Source: CAYFJV01 sp964460605 (lineage in GTDB: Archaea; Nanobdellota; Nanobdellia; Woesearchaeales; GW2011-AR9). Taken from it: a stretch of 39,584 bases of DNA. Shown piece by piece: positions 23,548-31,374 of this stretch. How positions within the stretch are numbered: position 1 is the first letter of the stretch; each line of letters begins with the position of its first letter. Location of the stretch: NCBI GenBank assembly GCA_964460605.1, contig CAYWPT010000005.1, positions 1-39,584 of the forward strand, in the 5' to 3' direction. Made by a program: the position numbers and the translations under genes. The notes below the pieces were generated by a model. It ran no database searches. It had not been told where the DNA came from and saw only the letters and a program-made list of their open reading frames with translations.

Positions 23548-23847
23548 ATGGTAACTAAAGAAATTAAGGAAGGAAAAATTTGGGCATTCTTAGCAATGTT
23601 ATTCCCATTATTTGGTTTTATCTTGGTATTTCTCTTTATGAGAGATAATGTTTATGCAAATTATTATGCAAAACAAGCATTAGTACTTTTCCTCTTTGGT
23701 GTAATTGTATCTTGGATACCTCTGATTAACATTATTGGGTGGTTAATCTATGTAGTATTATGGTTCTGGGGCTGGATTAATGCTCTTTCAGGAAAAAAAG
23801 TACCTTTACCTTTAATTGGTCACTTTGCTGATAAATTTGATCTTTGA
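23548..23847 (+). CDS. Small DUF4870-like membrane protein
   Basis: A 99-residue protein with three hydrophobic segments: about 12-30, 42-60 and 62-78. The order is FLAMLFPLFGFILVFLF, then YYAKQALVLFLFGVIVSW, then IIGWLIYVVLWFWGWINAL. The YAKQAL motif and overall layout resemble the DUF4870/TIC20-like small membrane proteins of bacteria and archaea. It starts 10 bp after lgt and is probably co-transcribed with it. Function is unknown; position suggests an envelope role. Confidence 0.7.
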   Translation: MVTKEIKEGKIWAFLAMLFPLFGFILVFLFMRDNVYANYYAKQALVLFLFGVIVSWIPLINIIGWLIYVVLWFWGWINALSGKKVPLPLIGHFADKFDL

Positions 23848-23893
23848 GCCTATTTCTTTCACAAAGCTTATAAGGACTACTGAGAAGTACTCA

Positions 23894-23986
23894 CTTAATC
23901 AAAATTAAGCTTATTTGAGGGAGTAAAAAATAAAGAAGATACTTTATCTTTTACCCACCAAAATGAAATTTTGGGGGAGAAAAACA
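23894..23986 (+). promoter_or_regulatory. Structured 5' leader of the cupredoxin-like gene
   Basis: A TATA-like GCTTATAAGG near 23871 predicts a start near 23898 and thus a leader of about 90 nt, long for this genome. It contains three consecutive stem-loops: CTTAAT-CAAA-ATTAAG (23894-23909), AAGATA-CTT-TATCTT (about 23936-23950) and CCAAAAT-GAA-ATTTTGG (23958-23974). The last hairpin takes in the first bases of the GGGGGAG ribosome-binding site (23973-23979) and can hide it. Confidence 0.45.
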
Positions 23987-24412
23987 ATGAAAAAGATACT
24001 AATTAGCATATCATTAGCAGTTTTAGTAGTTTTATCTGCTTTCCTTTTAGTTTCATGTACAAGTACTGATGCTTTAACAGAAGTTCCAGAAGTACACATG
24101 ATTACAAGTGAAGAAGAAGCAAATGAAATCAAAACTGTTGTAGTAGAACATCATGAATTTCATCCTGCAGACTTAGACATCAAAGTTGGTGACACAGTGC
24201 AATGGGTGAACAAAGATGGTGTAGATTACACAATCAACTTTTTGAATTATAACCTTGTAACAGAACTTATTGATGGTGCAAGTTTCGTACACACATTCCA
24301 CGAAGCTGGTGACTTTACTTACGTAAGCCATTATCATCATGATGAGAATGGTCAAGAAGATGATCCAGAACACACAAAAATCTTACAAGGAACTATTCAC
24401 GTAAGTGAGTAA
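23987..24412 (+). CDS. Cupredoxin-like lipoprotein with atypical His-rich metal site
   Basis: A 141-residue exported protein. The signal peptide ends in lipobox LLVSC (Cys24). The mature part has a cupredoxin-type framework: EFHPADLDIKVGDTVQWVN, then SFVHTFHEAGDFTYVSHYHH and a final LQGTIHVSE strand. The canonical blue-copper ligands (His, Cys-x2-4-His, Met) are not in place: where Cys is expected there is VSHYHH, followed by an acidic insert DENGQEDDPEHT. Ten histidines in the mature part could bind Cu, Zn or Ni instead. An ATG at 23963 in frame is inside the leader hairpin. The ATG at 23987 lies 7 nt after GGGGGAG and starts the signal peptide. Confidence 0.8.
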   Translation: MKKILISISLAVLVVLSAFLLVSCTSTDALTEVPEVHMITSEEEANEIKTVVVEHHEFHPADLDIKVGDTVQWVNKDGVDYTINFLNYNLVTELIDGASFVHTFHEAGDFTYVSHYHHDENGQEDDPEHTKILQGTIHVSE

Positions 24413-24426
24413 TTTTTTATTTCTTT

Positions 24427-26193
24427 TTAATTACTATAATATCTCTTAGCATTCTTCTGCTCACGATCTTTAACAGATCCTGGTTTGTTAATTCGAGGTC
24501 TTTTAGAAGTAATATCTCTACGTAGAGTAATATCTAAACTTTCTAAGAACATATTCATTCCTTCTTCTTTAGTAAAAGGACCAGCCACTGTAGCCTTTTT
24601 AGCAGGCTCACCAGTAAAGACCAAAAGACGATCAGAAAGGTAATCTAAGAACATCATATCGTGATCCACTACTAAAACAGTAACTTCACGTTCAGTAGCT
24701 ACCCTTTTAATCACTTTAGCAATGTTCATTCTTTGTTCAATATCTAAATATGCTGAAGGCTCGTCTAATAAGTATAACTCTGCTTCTTTGCTCAAACACC
24801 TGGCAACTACAACACGTTGTAATTCCCCACCAGATAATTGATTCAACTTTTTAGCATACAATTTCTCCAAATCGAGTGGACGAATTATTTGCAATTCATA
24901 ATTTGCAACTGCATCTGCAATAAATTCAACAACAGTCTCATCTCTATCTGCATAATCTAAATATTGTGGTTTATAAGATACTTTTACTTCTTCAGAGATT
25001 TCGCCTTCACCTTTTAACTCGCCAGCAAGCATTTTGATAAAAGTTGATTTGCCAGTACCATTCTCTCCTAAGATTCCAACAATTTCATCTTTATACAAAG
25101 TTCCTTCACCAGTTGATAATGAAAAATTTCCACGAGTAACAGAAAGATCTTTCCATCCTGTTAATTCAACAGGAATCCCTTGCACTCTTTCAACACCTGC
25201 TTCAAACTTCAAAGAATCTGCACGAATTCTTACATTTTCTTCACGCAAAAATCCTTCTAAAAACGCATTAATACCTTCACGTGATGTTTTTACGCCAGAG
25301 ACAATACCATAAACAGAATCGTGACCGTACATAATGTTTAATACATCAGTCATAAAATCAAGAATAATTAAATCGTGTTCAATGACCATGGTAGCTTTAT
25401 CATTAGTAGCTAAAGATCGAATAAAATTTGCAACCTTAATTCTTTGTTTGATATCTAAATAAGATGAAGGCTCATCAAAAAGTGTTAAATCACTTCCACG
25501 AAGTACAGCTGCTGCAATTGCTACACGTTGAAGTTCTCCACCAGAGACTTGAGAAATCTCTGTATCTAAAAATTGTGATAAATCTAACTCTTTAGCAACA
25601 TCATTTAATTTTCCAATCTTATCAATTCTCTCAAGCAAAGCTCGAACAGTTCCACTAAACTGTTTTGGGATATATTCTACTTGCTGCGGTTTTAAACTCA
25701 AAGATAAACCACCGCTATACAATCTTTCCATGTATTTTTGCATCTCAGTTCCTTTGAAATAAGAGATAACATCTTTAGTGCTCACTTCCTTATCCCATTG
25801 ACCTAAATTTGCTTGTTCAATATTGCCTAAGATCTTGAAGGCAGTAGATTTTCCAATACCATTCTTACCTAAGACACCAACAATTTTACCAAAGAGTGGT
25901 GTTGGCAAAGAAAATAATGCGAAAGTGTTCTCTCCGTATCTGTGAATAGGATCTTTGCTTAAACTATCAGGCAAATTAATAATCTCAATTGCGCCATATG
26001 GACATCTGTTTGGACAAATACCACATCCTGTACAAAGTACTTCATCAATAATAGCCTTATCACTAGTCTCATCTCCTTCTTTGATGCAATCTTCTCCAGC
26101 ACGATTTACTGGGCAGAGTTTTGCACAGAGATAATTTCCACATCCTTGTGGATTACACTTATCCTTGTGGATCACAGCTATTCTTTTTCTCAT
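24427..26193 (-). CDS. abce1: ABCE1/Rli1 ribosome-recycling ATPase
   Basis: A 588-residue protein. Two N-terminal 4Fe-4S clusters are formed by cysteines in CNPQGCGNYLCAKLCP and LCTGCGICPNRCP. Twin ABC domains follow, with Walker A GKNGIGKST (109-117) and GENGTGKST (about 376-384) and signatures VSGGELQRVAIA and LSGGELQRVVVA. Walker B sites are LTLFDEPSSYLD and LYLLDEPSAYLD. ABCE1 splits ribosomes after termination. Length and order are standard. The basic tail RPRINKPGSVKDREQ is also typical. Confidence 0.97.
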   Translation of the reverse strand: MRKRIAVIHKDKCNPQGCGNYLCAKLCPVNRAGEDCIKEGDETSDKAIIDEVLCTGCGICPNRCPYGAIEIINLPDSLSKDPIHRYGENTFALFSLPTPLFGKIVGVLGKNGIGKSTAFKILGNIEQANLGQWDKEVSTKDVISYFKGTEMQKYMERLYSGGLSLSLKPQQVEYIPKQFSGTVRALLERIDKIGKLNDVAKELDLSQFLDTEISQVSGGELQRVAIAAAVLRGSDLTLFDEPSSYLDIKQRIKVANFIRSLATNDKATMVIEHDLIILDFMTDVLNIMYGHDSVYGIVSGVKTSREGINAFLEGFLREENVRIRADSLKFEAGVERVQGIPVELTGWKDLSVTRGNFSLSTGEGTLYKDEIVGILGENGTGKSTFIKMLAGELKGEGEISEEVKVSYKPQYLDYADRDETVVEFIADAVANYELQIIRPLDLEKLYAKKLNQLSGGELQRVVVARCLSKEAELYLLDEPSAYLDIEQRMNIAKVIKRVATEREVTVLVVDHDMMFLDYLSDRLLVFTGEPAKKATVAGPFTKEEGMNMFLESLDITLRRDITSKRPRINKPGSVKDREQKNAKRYYSN

Positions 26194-26240
26194 TTTATTT
26201 ATTTGAGAGAACTCTGTTTATATTAGTTTTGTCAAAGAGA

Positions 26241-26708
26241 CTATGCTTCTTTAAGAATATCAATTAGTGAATAAGTGCCGGTTCCTTCTTCAAAATGCTT
26301 TGAAACGTTTAATTCTGGAACTTCTAACTCTCTCATATCATCATCTTGGTAAAAGAAAAGTTCTCCAATCCAAGGAATATCTCTGTTAACAAAAGCCCTA
26401 TCATAACCTAATTCTGTAAGAACCTCAGAAAGATCTCCTAACCTATTTTCCCCTAAAACTGTTGGGATAATGATATCAATCGCAGCTACTGACTCTTCAT
26501 CAAAACGATCATCCTCGAGGTTAATGACTCTCACATAACCACGAAATTCTAAATCTTCTGATATAAAGTACTTCACCTTACCTGTTGCATAATCCTCTGC
26601 CATTTCTCCAAATTTTTTATTATCGTAAGTAAAACAACTAAAGAGCTCGAGCTGTTCAGATACATATCTTCTTACTTCATGAAATGAGGATGCTTCTCTA
26701 AAAACCAT
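26241..26708 (-). CDS. Hypothetical acidic protein
   Basis: A 155-residue soluble protein beginning MVFREASSFHEVRRYVSEQL, rich in Asp and Glu, with alternating strands and helices (KVKYFISEDLEFRGYVRVIN). No family motif is recognised. A longer open frame starts at 26768, but the TATA box at 26731-26740 lies inside that extension and is 28 nt before the ATG at 26708, so a leaderless 26708 start is preferred. It is divergent from the zinc-ribbon gene at 26784 and downstream of nothing obvious. Confidence 0.6.
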   Translation of the reverse strand: MVFREASSFHEVRRYVSEQLELFSCFTYDNKKFGEMAEDYATGKVKYFISEDLEFRGYVRVINLEDDRFDEESVAAIDIIIPTVLGENRLGDLSEVLTELGYDRAFVNRDIPWIGELFFYQDDDMRELEVPELNVSKHFEEGTGTYSLIDILKEA

Positions 26709-26730
26709 TTTCTTGCAACTATATAGTGTA

Positions 26731-26740
26731 TATATAAATC
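26731..26740 (-). promoter_or_regulatory. TATA box of the 26241-26708 gene
   Basis: GATTTATATA on the minus strand, centred about 28 nt before the ATG at 26708. It excludes the upstream in-frame start at 26768. Confidence 0.55.
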
Positions 26741-26783
26741 TTGGGGAGAAAAGTTTAAAACTAGTCAAATTAAAAACTAAATC

Positions 26784-26945
26784 ATGGCAAAATGTGACCT
26801 CTGCAAAGCTCCATTACAAGAGCTTTTCTTAAAGAAGATTAAAGGTACAATAATAAGAAAACCAGATACAAAGAAAACTTATTCTATTTGTCCGAGTTGC
26901 CAGAAGAAATTTTCTACAAGGGACGACATTCTGAAACAACTTTAA
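26784..26945 (+). CDS. Small zinc-ribbon protein
   Basis: A 53-residue ORF reading MAKCDLCKAPLQELFLKK, then a basic middle (KPDTKKTYSI), then CPSCQKKFSTRDDILKQL. CDLC and CPSC form a four-cysteine zinc ribbon. TTTAAAA about 27 nt upstream of the ATG (around 26757) fits a leaderless promoter. Small archaeal zinc ribbons of this type often bind RNA or ribosomes, but the family is not identified. The radical SAM gene follows 41 bp later with its own TATA box. Confidence 0.65.
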   Translation: MAKCDLCKAPLQELFLKKIKGTIIRKPDTKKTYSICPSCQKKFSTRDDILKQL

Positions 26946-26986
26946 TATTAGAATAGTTTTATAAAACAACCACTTAATTTCTTATT

Positions 26987-28027
26987 ATGGATAATTTCCT
27001 TGGAGATGAAGTAAATAATTTAATAGAAAAAGCTGATGGTATTTACAAAGAGAACTTCAAGGCGGAGACTTGTTTTGAAAGAGCAGTTTTCTTTTCATGG
27101 GGTTGTAATATTGGTGATTGTACTTTTTGTTATATGAGTACTCAGCCAGAAGAAAAAAGAGTTGTTGAGACAAAAAGGGGTACTGCTTCAATTCTTGCAG
27201 AATTTATTCTTGCGAAACACCTTGGTTGGGACATTGGTTTTTTCACGGGTGGAATTGGTGTCTTCAAACCAGATGAAATTGAGTTTATGCTCAAAGCAAT
27301 CTATGAAATTACTGAAGAAAAGATTTGGCTTTCAGTAGGGCCAATTCCAAAAATCCTTCTAGAAAAATATAAACCTTACATTCGAGGTGTTGTAGGGTCT
27401 ACAGAAACAATTAATCTTGAACTTCATAAAATTGTTTGTCCTTCAAAACCTCTAGCGCCTTATGAGAGGATGTTTGAAGCAGCTAAAGAGTTAGAACTTG
27501 AACGTGCAATGACTTTTATTGTAGGTATGGGTGAAAAAAAATCAGATTTAGAACTTCTCAAAGATTTTATTAGAAAATATGATATTAACAAAATTCACAT
27601 CTATGGATTAATCCCTCAAAAAGAAACAATGTTTGAAAAATCAAAGATTCCAAGTCAAGAAGAACAAGCTTGGTGGATTGCTCAGTTAAGAATTGAATTT
27701 CCAAGATTAGATATTCAGTGTGGAATTTGGGAGGATCGTTTAGAAAGAATTTCTTATCTTCTCAAGGCTGGGTCAAATTCAATTTCAAAATTTAAAGCTT
27801 TAAAACTATTTGCAACAGATCAAGCGCAAGAGATTGAAAATCAAGCAAGAAAAGCAGGAAGAACATTCAAAGGGACTTTAACAAATTTAGCAAAAAATGA
27901 TTGGAATAAAACAATTGATCTGCTTTCTTTAGATCAAGACCTAAAAGAAGAGATTAAAGTTAAGTTGGCAAAGTATGTTAAAAAGATGGAAAGAAATCAA
28001 AATAGGCTGGAATTAAGCGTAATTTAA
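26987..28027 (+). CDS. Radical SAM protein with CX4CX2C cluster motif
   Basis: A 346-residue radical SAM enzyme. The cluster motif is SWGCNIGDCTFCYMS (Cys40, Cys45, Cys48). The spacing is CX4CX2C, not the usual CX3CX2C. Downstream features fit the TIM-barrel: GFFTGGIGVF (SAM-binding GGE-like), LSVGPIPKILLEKYK, GVVGSTETINLELH and FIVGMGEKKSDLE. The C-terminal 80 residues are helical (KNDWNKTIDLLSLDQ). It looks distantly BioB/HydE-like, but I cannot assign a substrate. A TATA box TTTTATAAAA at about 26956-26964 gives a leaderless start at 26987. Confidence 0.78.
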   Translation: MDNFLGDEVNNLIEKADGIYKENFKAETCFERAVFFSWGCNIGDCTFCYMSTQPEEKRVVETKRGTASILAEFILAKHLGWDIGFFTGGIGVFKPDEIEFMLKAIYEITEEKIWLSVGPIPKILLEKYKPYIRGVVGSTETINLELHKIVCPSKPLAPYERMFEAAKELELERAMTFIVGMGEKKSDLELLKDFIRKYDINKIHIYGLIPQKETMFEKSKIPSQEEQAWWIAQLRIEFPRLDIQCGIWEDRLERISYLLKAGSNSISKFKALKLFATDQAQEIENQARKAGRTFKGTLTNLAKNDWNKTIDLLSLDQDLKEEIKVKLAKYVKKMERNQNRLELSVI

Positions 28028-28084
28028 TGATTTATTTTCTAGAATTCCTTAAAATTTATAAAGTGGAAAAGTTCCAGGGCGTAT

Positions 28085-29122
28085 ATGGTGGAAGAAGAAA
28101 GAATCTCCGAGGACATTAACAATTCTCAAGAAGATAGACTTAAACAGATTGAAGAGGAAAGGATTGTAGAAGTGAAGCGAGAAGAAGATTTTCATTTAGA
28201 TGAAACTCAAGAAGAAGTCCTAGAAGTGACTGAATCTCCTTTAGAATCTCCTGCAGAATCAGTTGCTATTGGAAAAATTGAAGCAGTACAAATTCCAGCT
28301 CAAGAAGCCCATAAAGAAACAGAAAGCTCTTTTACTCAAGTTCCTAACCAAGGCGAGACAAATTATCAAGAAAGTAAAAACACCTTTATTGCTATTGCAG
28401 TAATTCTTGGAGTATTTATCATTGCTTTTGCAGGATTCAAAATTTCAGATTCATTTAATACAATCACAGCTGCGCCAGTGGTGCACTTAGATGATCTACA
28501 TGCTCAAAATGTTCTTGGTGAATTAAGCATAGATGAAGGTTACATGTACAAAGACTTTAGTTTTGTTTTTGCAGATGGTTTATGGTGGACACAGATTATC
28601 AAAGCTTCGCAAGCAGGTAGAGAGCTGATTAAATTTCCATTACATTATGGTCCAAAGGATTTAGTCTTTGTTGATTTTAGTGGAGAATTAGAAGAGAGTT
28701 TCGCTTCACGTGTTGAAGTATTTTTAGCTATTGATCCTTTAGTTGTTAACAAATATTATTCTTTAGCTTTATCAGAGATTAGCTTTAACATGGCTCAAGG
28801 TATTGGAAGAAAACCAATCGGGTCTTGTACTGAAGAGGGTTTTGGCTGCGAGAATAGAGAAATTGTAAGTTGTGATAATAATCCACATAAGCTCCCAGTA
28901 ATTGAATTAGAACTGGTGGAAGTTGCTGAAGGAGAACCTGAAGTAAGCAAAGTGGAATTCCTTAATGATTGTATTAAAATCAGTGGTAGTGATGAGGGGA
29001 TTACTAAAGCAGCAGATTATATTATCTTAGGTTGGTACGGGGTCATAGAACGTGGAGAACAAGTAAGTTCAATTTTATCCATCAGTAATGGTGCTGGTGT
29101 TGTGGTAGAAGTAGAAGAATAA
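28085..29122 (+). CDS. Single-pass membrane protein with acidic cytoplasmic region, unknown
   Basis: A 345-residue protein. Residues 1-97 are highly acidic and probably disordered (for example RISEDINNSQEDRLKQIEEE). One hydrophobic helix spans about 99-118 (NTFIAIAVILGVFIIAFAGF). An outer domain of about 225 residues follows, with four cysteines (GSCTEEGFGCENREIVSCD and NDCIKI) that may form disulphides. N-in topology is inferred from the charged N-terminus. I know of no named family. Its stop at 29122 directly abuts the stop of the convergent aIF5B gene at 29123. Confidence 0.65.
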   Translation: MVEEERISEDINNSQEDRLKQIEEERIVEVKREEDFHLDETQEEVLEVTESPLESPAESVAIGKIEAVQIPAQEAHKETESSFTQVPNQGETNYQESKNTFIAIAVILGVFIIAFAGFKISDSFNTITAAPVVHLDDLHAQNVLGELSIDEGYMYKDFSFVFADGLWWTQIIKASQAGRELIKFPLHYGPKDLVFVDFSGELEESFASRVEVFLAIDPLVVNKYYSLALSEISFNMAQGIGRKPIGSCTEEGFGCENREIVSCDNNPHKLPVIELELVEVAEGEPEVSKVEFLNDCIKISGSDEGITKAADYIILGWYGVIERGEQVSSILSISNGAGVVVEVEE

Positions 29123-30421
29123 TTAACCAACGCCCCAAACAGGGTTTTCTTCTCTTTTTAATTCTGCAATCTCTTTTAATACAGATAATTCAGATTTAGA
29201 GAGATGCTTTTTCAAACTTTTTAATCTCTTAAAATCTTCTTCAGGAATATCAGTGTATAAAAAATCACCCTCATCTGCTTGTCTCCCAATAGTCACTCCA
29301 TCCATTCCCATTGCTAATTGCATGCCCTGGCTAGCTACAGTGACATTTTCTTGACCTTCTTTAAGACTTTTTACAGTACCAATCTTTTTTCCTTTAGTGT
29401 TCATGATTGGATCTCCTGTCTTAATTTTTCCAATCTCGATATCCACTCCAGCAATCGCCGGGTTACTTTGTCTGAAAATATAGCCTGGCATTACTGAGAA
29501 TTTACAAGGACGCACAATGGTATCTAACTTACGCATTTCTATTTCCTTACGTAAATTTTCTACATATTTTTCATAATCATCAATAATTTGGTAAATAACG
29601 TCGTGACAAATCACTTTTAATTTCTTCACCTTAATATGTTCCTCGAGTTCTGCCGGAATATTTGAATTAAAACCAAGTAAAACTCCCTGGAACTCATCTT
29701 TGTCTTTAAGTGATTCAAGCATAGATAGGTCTCGTTTTGAGATATCTCCAAGAGAAGCTGAGGTGATTGGAATTTCTTTATCTTCAAGTAAATTACGTAA
29801 AGCTTCTAATCCACCAATGGTATCTGCTTTTATCATTACTCCTTCTTGTTCATCTCTACCAATAAGCACTTCACCAACGTCAGCTTGTACTTCTTCAACA
29901 GCTTTTGCAACAGCATCTTCACTTCCATCACAACTCACTATTGGCATACCTGCGATTGCTTTATCGATTCCAGGGGCTGATATTTTTACGCCAGTTGCAG
30001 CATGCACTTCTTTTACATTTTTGAACTTACTTTTTTTCTCACGCATCTCAGCGTTTTCTGCAGGTTCTAATAAAGCTCTTACTTTAGCTACAATAGCATT
30101 TTCTGGATCACCAATAACAATAGTATCATTAACTTTTAATTTTCCATTATACAAAATGGTATCAATGGTCATTCCAAGACCTTTTTCTTCTTTAACTTCT
30201 AAGATGGTTCCTTTTGCATTTTCTTCAGTATCAATTTGTAATTTTTCTGTTAAGAATTTTTGGGCAAGACCAGTTAATACCATTAATAATTCAGGCAGAC
30301 CTTGTCCAGTATATGCTGAAATAGGAACAATTGCAATTTCTTTTGTATAATCTTGTAATCTATCAAATCTTTCAGCGTTAATTAGGCCATGTTCTTGTAC
30401 TTGAGCAACCACCTCATACAT
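29123..30421 (-). CDS. infB: Translation initiation factor aIF5B, distal part after a frameshift
   Basis: A 432-codon frame carrying the rest of aIF5B: the end of the GTPase domain (IVPISAYTGQGLPELLMVL), domain II (TILEVKEEKGLGMTIDTIL), domain III, and the C-terminal domain IV with RPCKFSVMPGYIFRQSNPA. The first codon used here is ATG at 30421 (MYEVVAQVQ), which is an internal position of the normal protein. It overlaps the proximal frame by 40 bp. Adding one A to the run of six A (minus strand, 30426-30421) joins both parts into a normal protein of about 594 residues. aIF5B joins ribosomal subunits at initiation and is essential, so a sequencing error or a recoding event is more likely than real loss. 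Confidence 0.88.
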   Translation of the reverse strand: MYEVVAQVQEHGLINAERFDRLQDYTKEIAIVPISAYTGQGLPELLMVLTGLAQKFLTEKLQIDTEENAKGTILEVKEEKGLGMTIDTILYNGKLKVNDTIVIGDPENAIVAKVRALLEPAENAEMREKKSKFKNVKEVHAATGVKISAPGIDKAIAGMPIVSCDGSEDAVAKAVEEVQADVGEVLIGRDEQEGVMIKADTIGGLEALRNLLEDKEIPITSASLGDISKRDLSMLESLKDKDEFQGVLLGFNSNIPAELEEHIKVKKLKVICHDVIYQIIDDYEKYVENLRKEIEMRKLDTIVRPCKFSVMPGYIFRQSNPAIAGVDIEIGKIKTGDPIMNTKGKKIGTVKSLKEGQENVTVASQGMQLAMGMDGVTIGRQADEGDFLYTDIPEEDFKRLKSLKKHLSKSELSVLKEIAELKREENPVWGVG

Positions 30422-30912
30422 TTTTTCTCAAATTCACCTTGTACTTGATGGCTCATACCAGAAACACTTGGAATTAATGGGGCTTTTCCGTCCCACTCCC
30501 ATCTAGGCAATAAATCAATCTTATTCGCTGCAATAATAAACGGAACTTTGTTTGCTTTGAGAATCTCTAGACTCTCTATTGTTTGTGGTTTGAATCCTTC
30601 ATTAATATCTACTACTAAAATAGCAATATCTGCTAAACTTCCACCACGTTTTCTCAAGGATGTGAAGGCTGCGTGTCCTGGCGAATCTATGAAAAGTAAT
30701 CCTGGGACAGTTAAAGTTGATTTCATTGCATCAAGAAGTGGACCACAGATTTTTTCTATTGTTTTCATAGGTATTGCACTACAGCCAATGGCTTGTGTGA
30801 TTCCCCCAGCTTCACGTGAAACAATGGAACCACCCCTAATCTTATCTAAAATGCTAGATTTTCCATGATCTACGTGGCCAAGGAGAGTGATTATCGGTTT
30901 TCTTGAGCTCAT
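30382..30912 (-). CDS. infB: Translation initiation factor aIF5B, proximal GTPase part before a frameshift
   Basis: A 176-codon frame with the GTP-binding motifs of aIF5B: G1 GHVDHGKSS (12-20), switch I GGITQAIG, G3 DSPGH and G4 NKID. It follows the family up to GEFEKK (residue 162), then runs out of frame as CMRWLLKYKNMA and stops at 30382. The correct continuation, MYEVVAQVQ, is in the -1 frame right at the A-run (30426-30421). Start ATG at 30912. See the distal part for the remaining domains and the finding on the frameshift. Confidence 0.88.
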   Translation of the reverse strand: MSSRKPIITLLGHVDHGKSSILDKIRGGSIVSREAGGITQAIGCSAIPMKTIEKICGPLLDAMKSTLTVPGLLFIDSPGHAAFTSLRKRGGSLADIAILVVDINEGFKPQTIESLEILKANKVPFIIAANKIDLLPRWEWDGKAPLIPSVSGMSHQVQGEFEKKCMRWLLKYKNMA

Positions 30913-31004
30913 TTTTCTCCTAAAAGAGAATTCTTTTTTAAAATATTCGTGTTTTCTCTTATTTTTTCCTTAAAACTTTTAAAGAAATCAGGAAAAAGTG
31001 GATT

Positions 31005-31331
31005 ATGGTAGAAATAGTTCATTTAGAAACTGATGATGTAATAGAAGAGATGCAAGCTCATTTAGGTAGAGATAAAGAATTCCTACTTTCTTGGTGTGGA
31101 AGAAATTGCCTAGATAATTTAATGGAAACTGGGGGGTTTGGAGATAGTGTAAGTCCTCATGCAACAAGTAGGGGTTTACCTAATATTTTAAGATATATGG
31201 GTAGACAAATAGTTATCTTAGCTTATGATCCTGATAAAGTTCAACTAAGACCAGGAAAACATAAATTGTATGAAGCAAAAGATCCACATACCTTAGCAGG
31301 CGCATTAACTGTTTTCATGTATGAGCAATAA
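31005..31331 (+). CDS. Hypothetical protein, no recognised family
   Basis: A 108-residue soluble protein starting MVEIVHLETDDVIEEMQAHL. It contains LSWCGRNCLDNLMETGGF and a PHTLAGALTVFMYEQ C-terminus. Two cysteines (WCGRNC, spacing CX3C) are close together but no known metal or redox motif is obvious. It is preceded by AGG-rich sequence (AGGAAAAAGTGG) and followed 43 bp later by trm1 on the same strand. The frame is intact and protein-like. The region of YMGRQIVILAYDPDKVQLRP suggests a mixed alpha/beta fold. No function assigned. Confidence 0.6.
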   Translation: MVEIVHLETDDVIEEMQAHLGRDKEFLLSWCGRNCLDNLMETGGFGDSVSPHATSRGLPNILRYMGRQIVILAYDPDKVQLRPGKHKLYEAKDPHTLAGALTVFMYEQ

Positions 31332-31374
31332 TTTTAGTTTATTTTTTAAACTCCTTTCTTTTTCTTAACTTATA

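Noticed and set aside
30382..30426. An intein or intron splitting aIF5B
   Set aside because: The two parts are contiguous except for a one-base shift; no extra sequence is inserted.
29700..30868. Long plus-strand open frames opposite aIF5B
   Set aside because: These Ser-rich translations mirror the codon pattern of the GTPase gene on the other strand, which has clear motifs.
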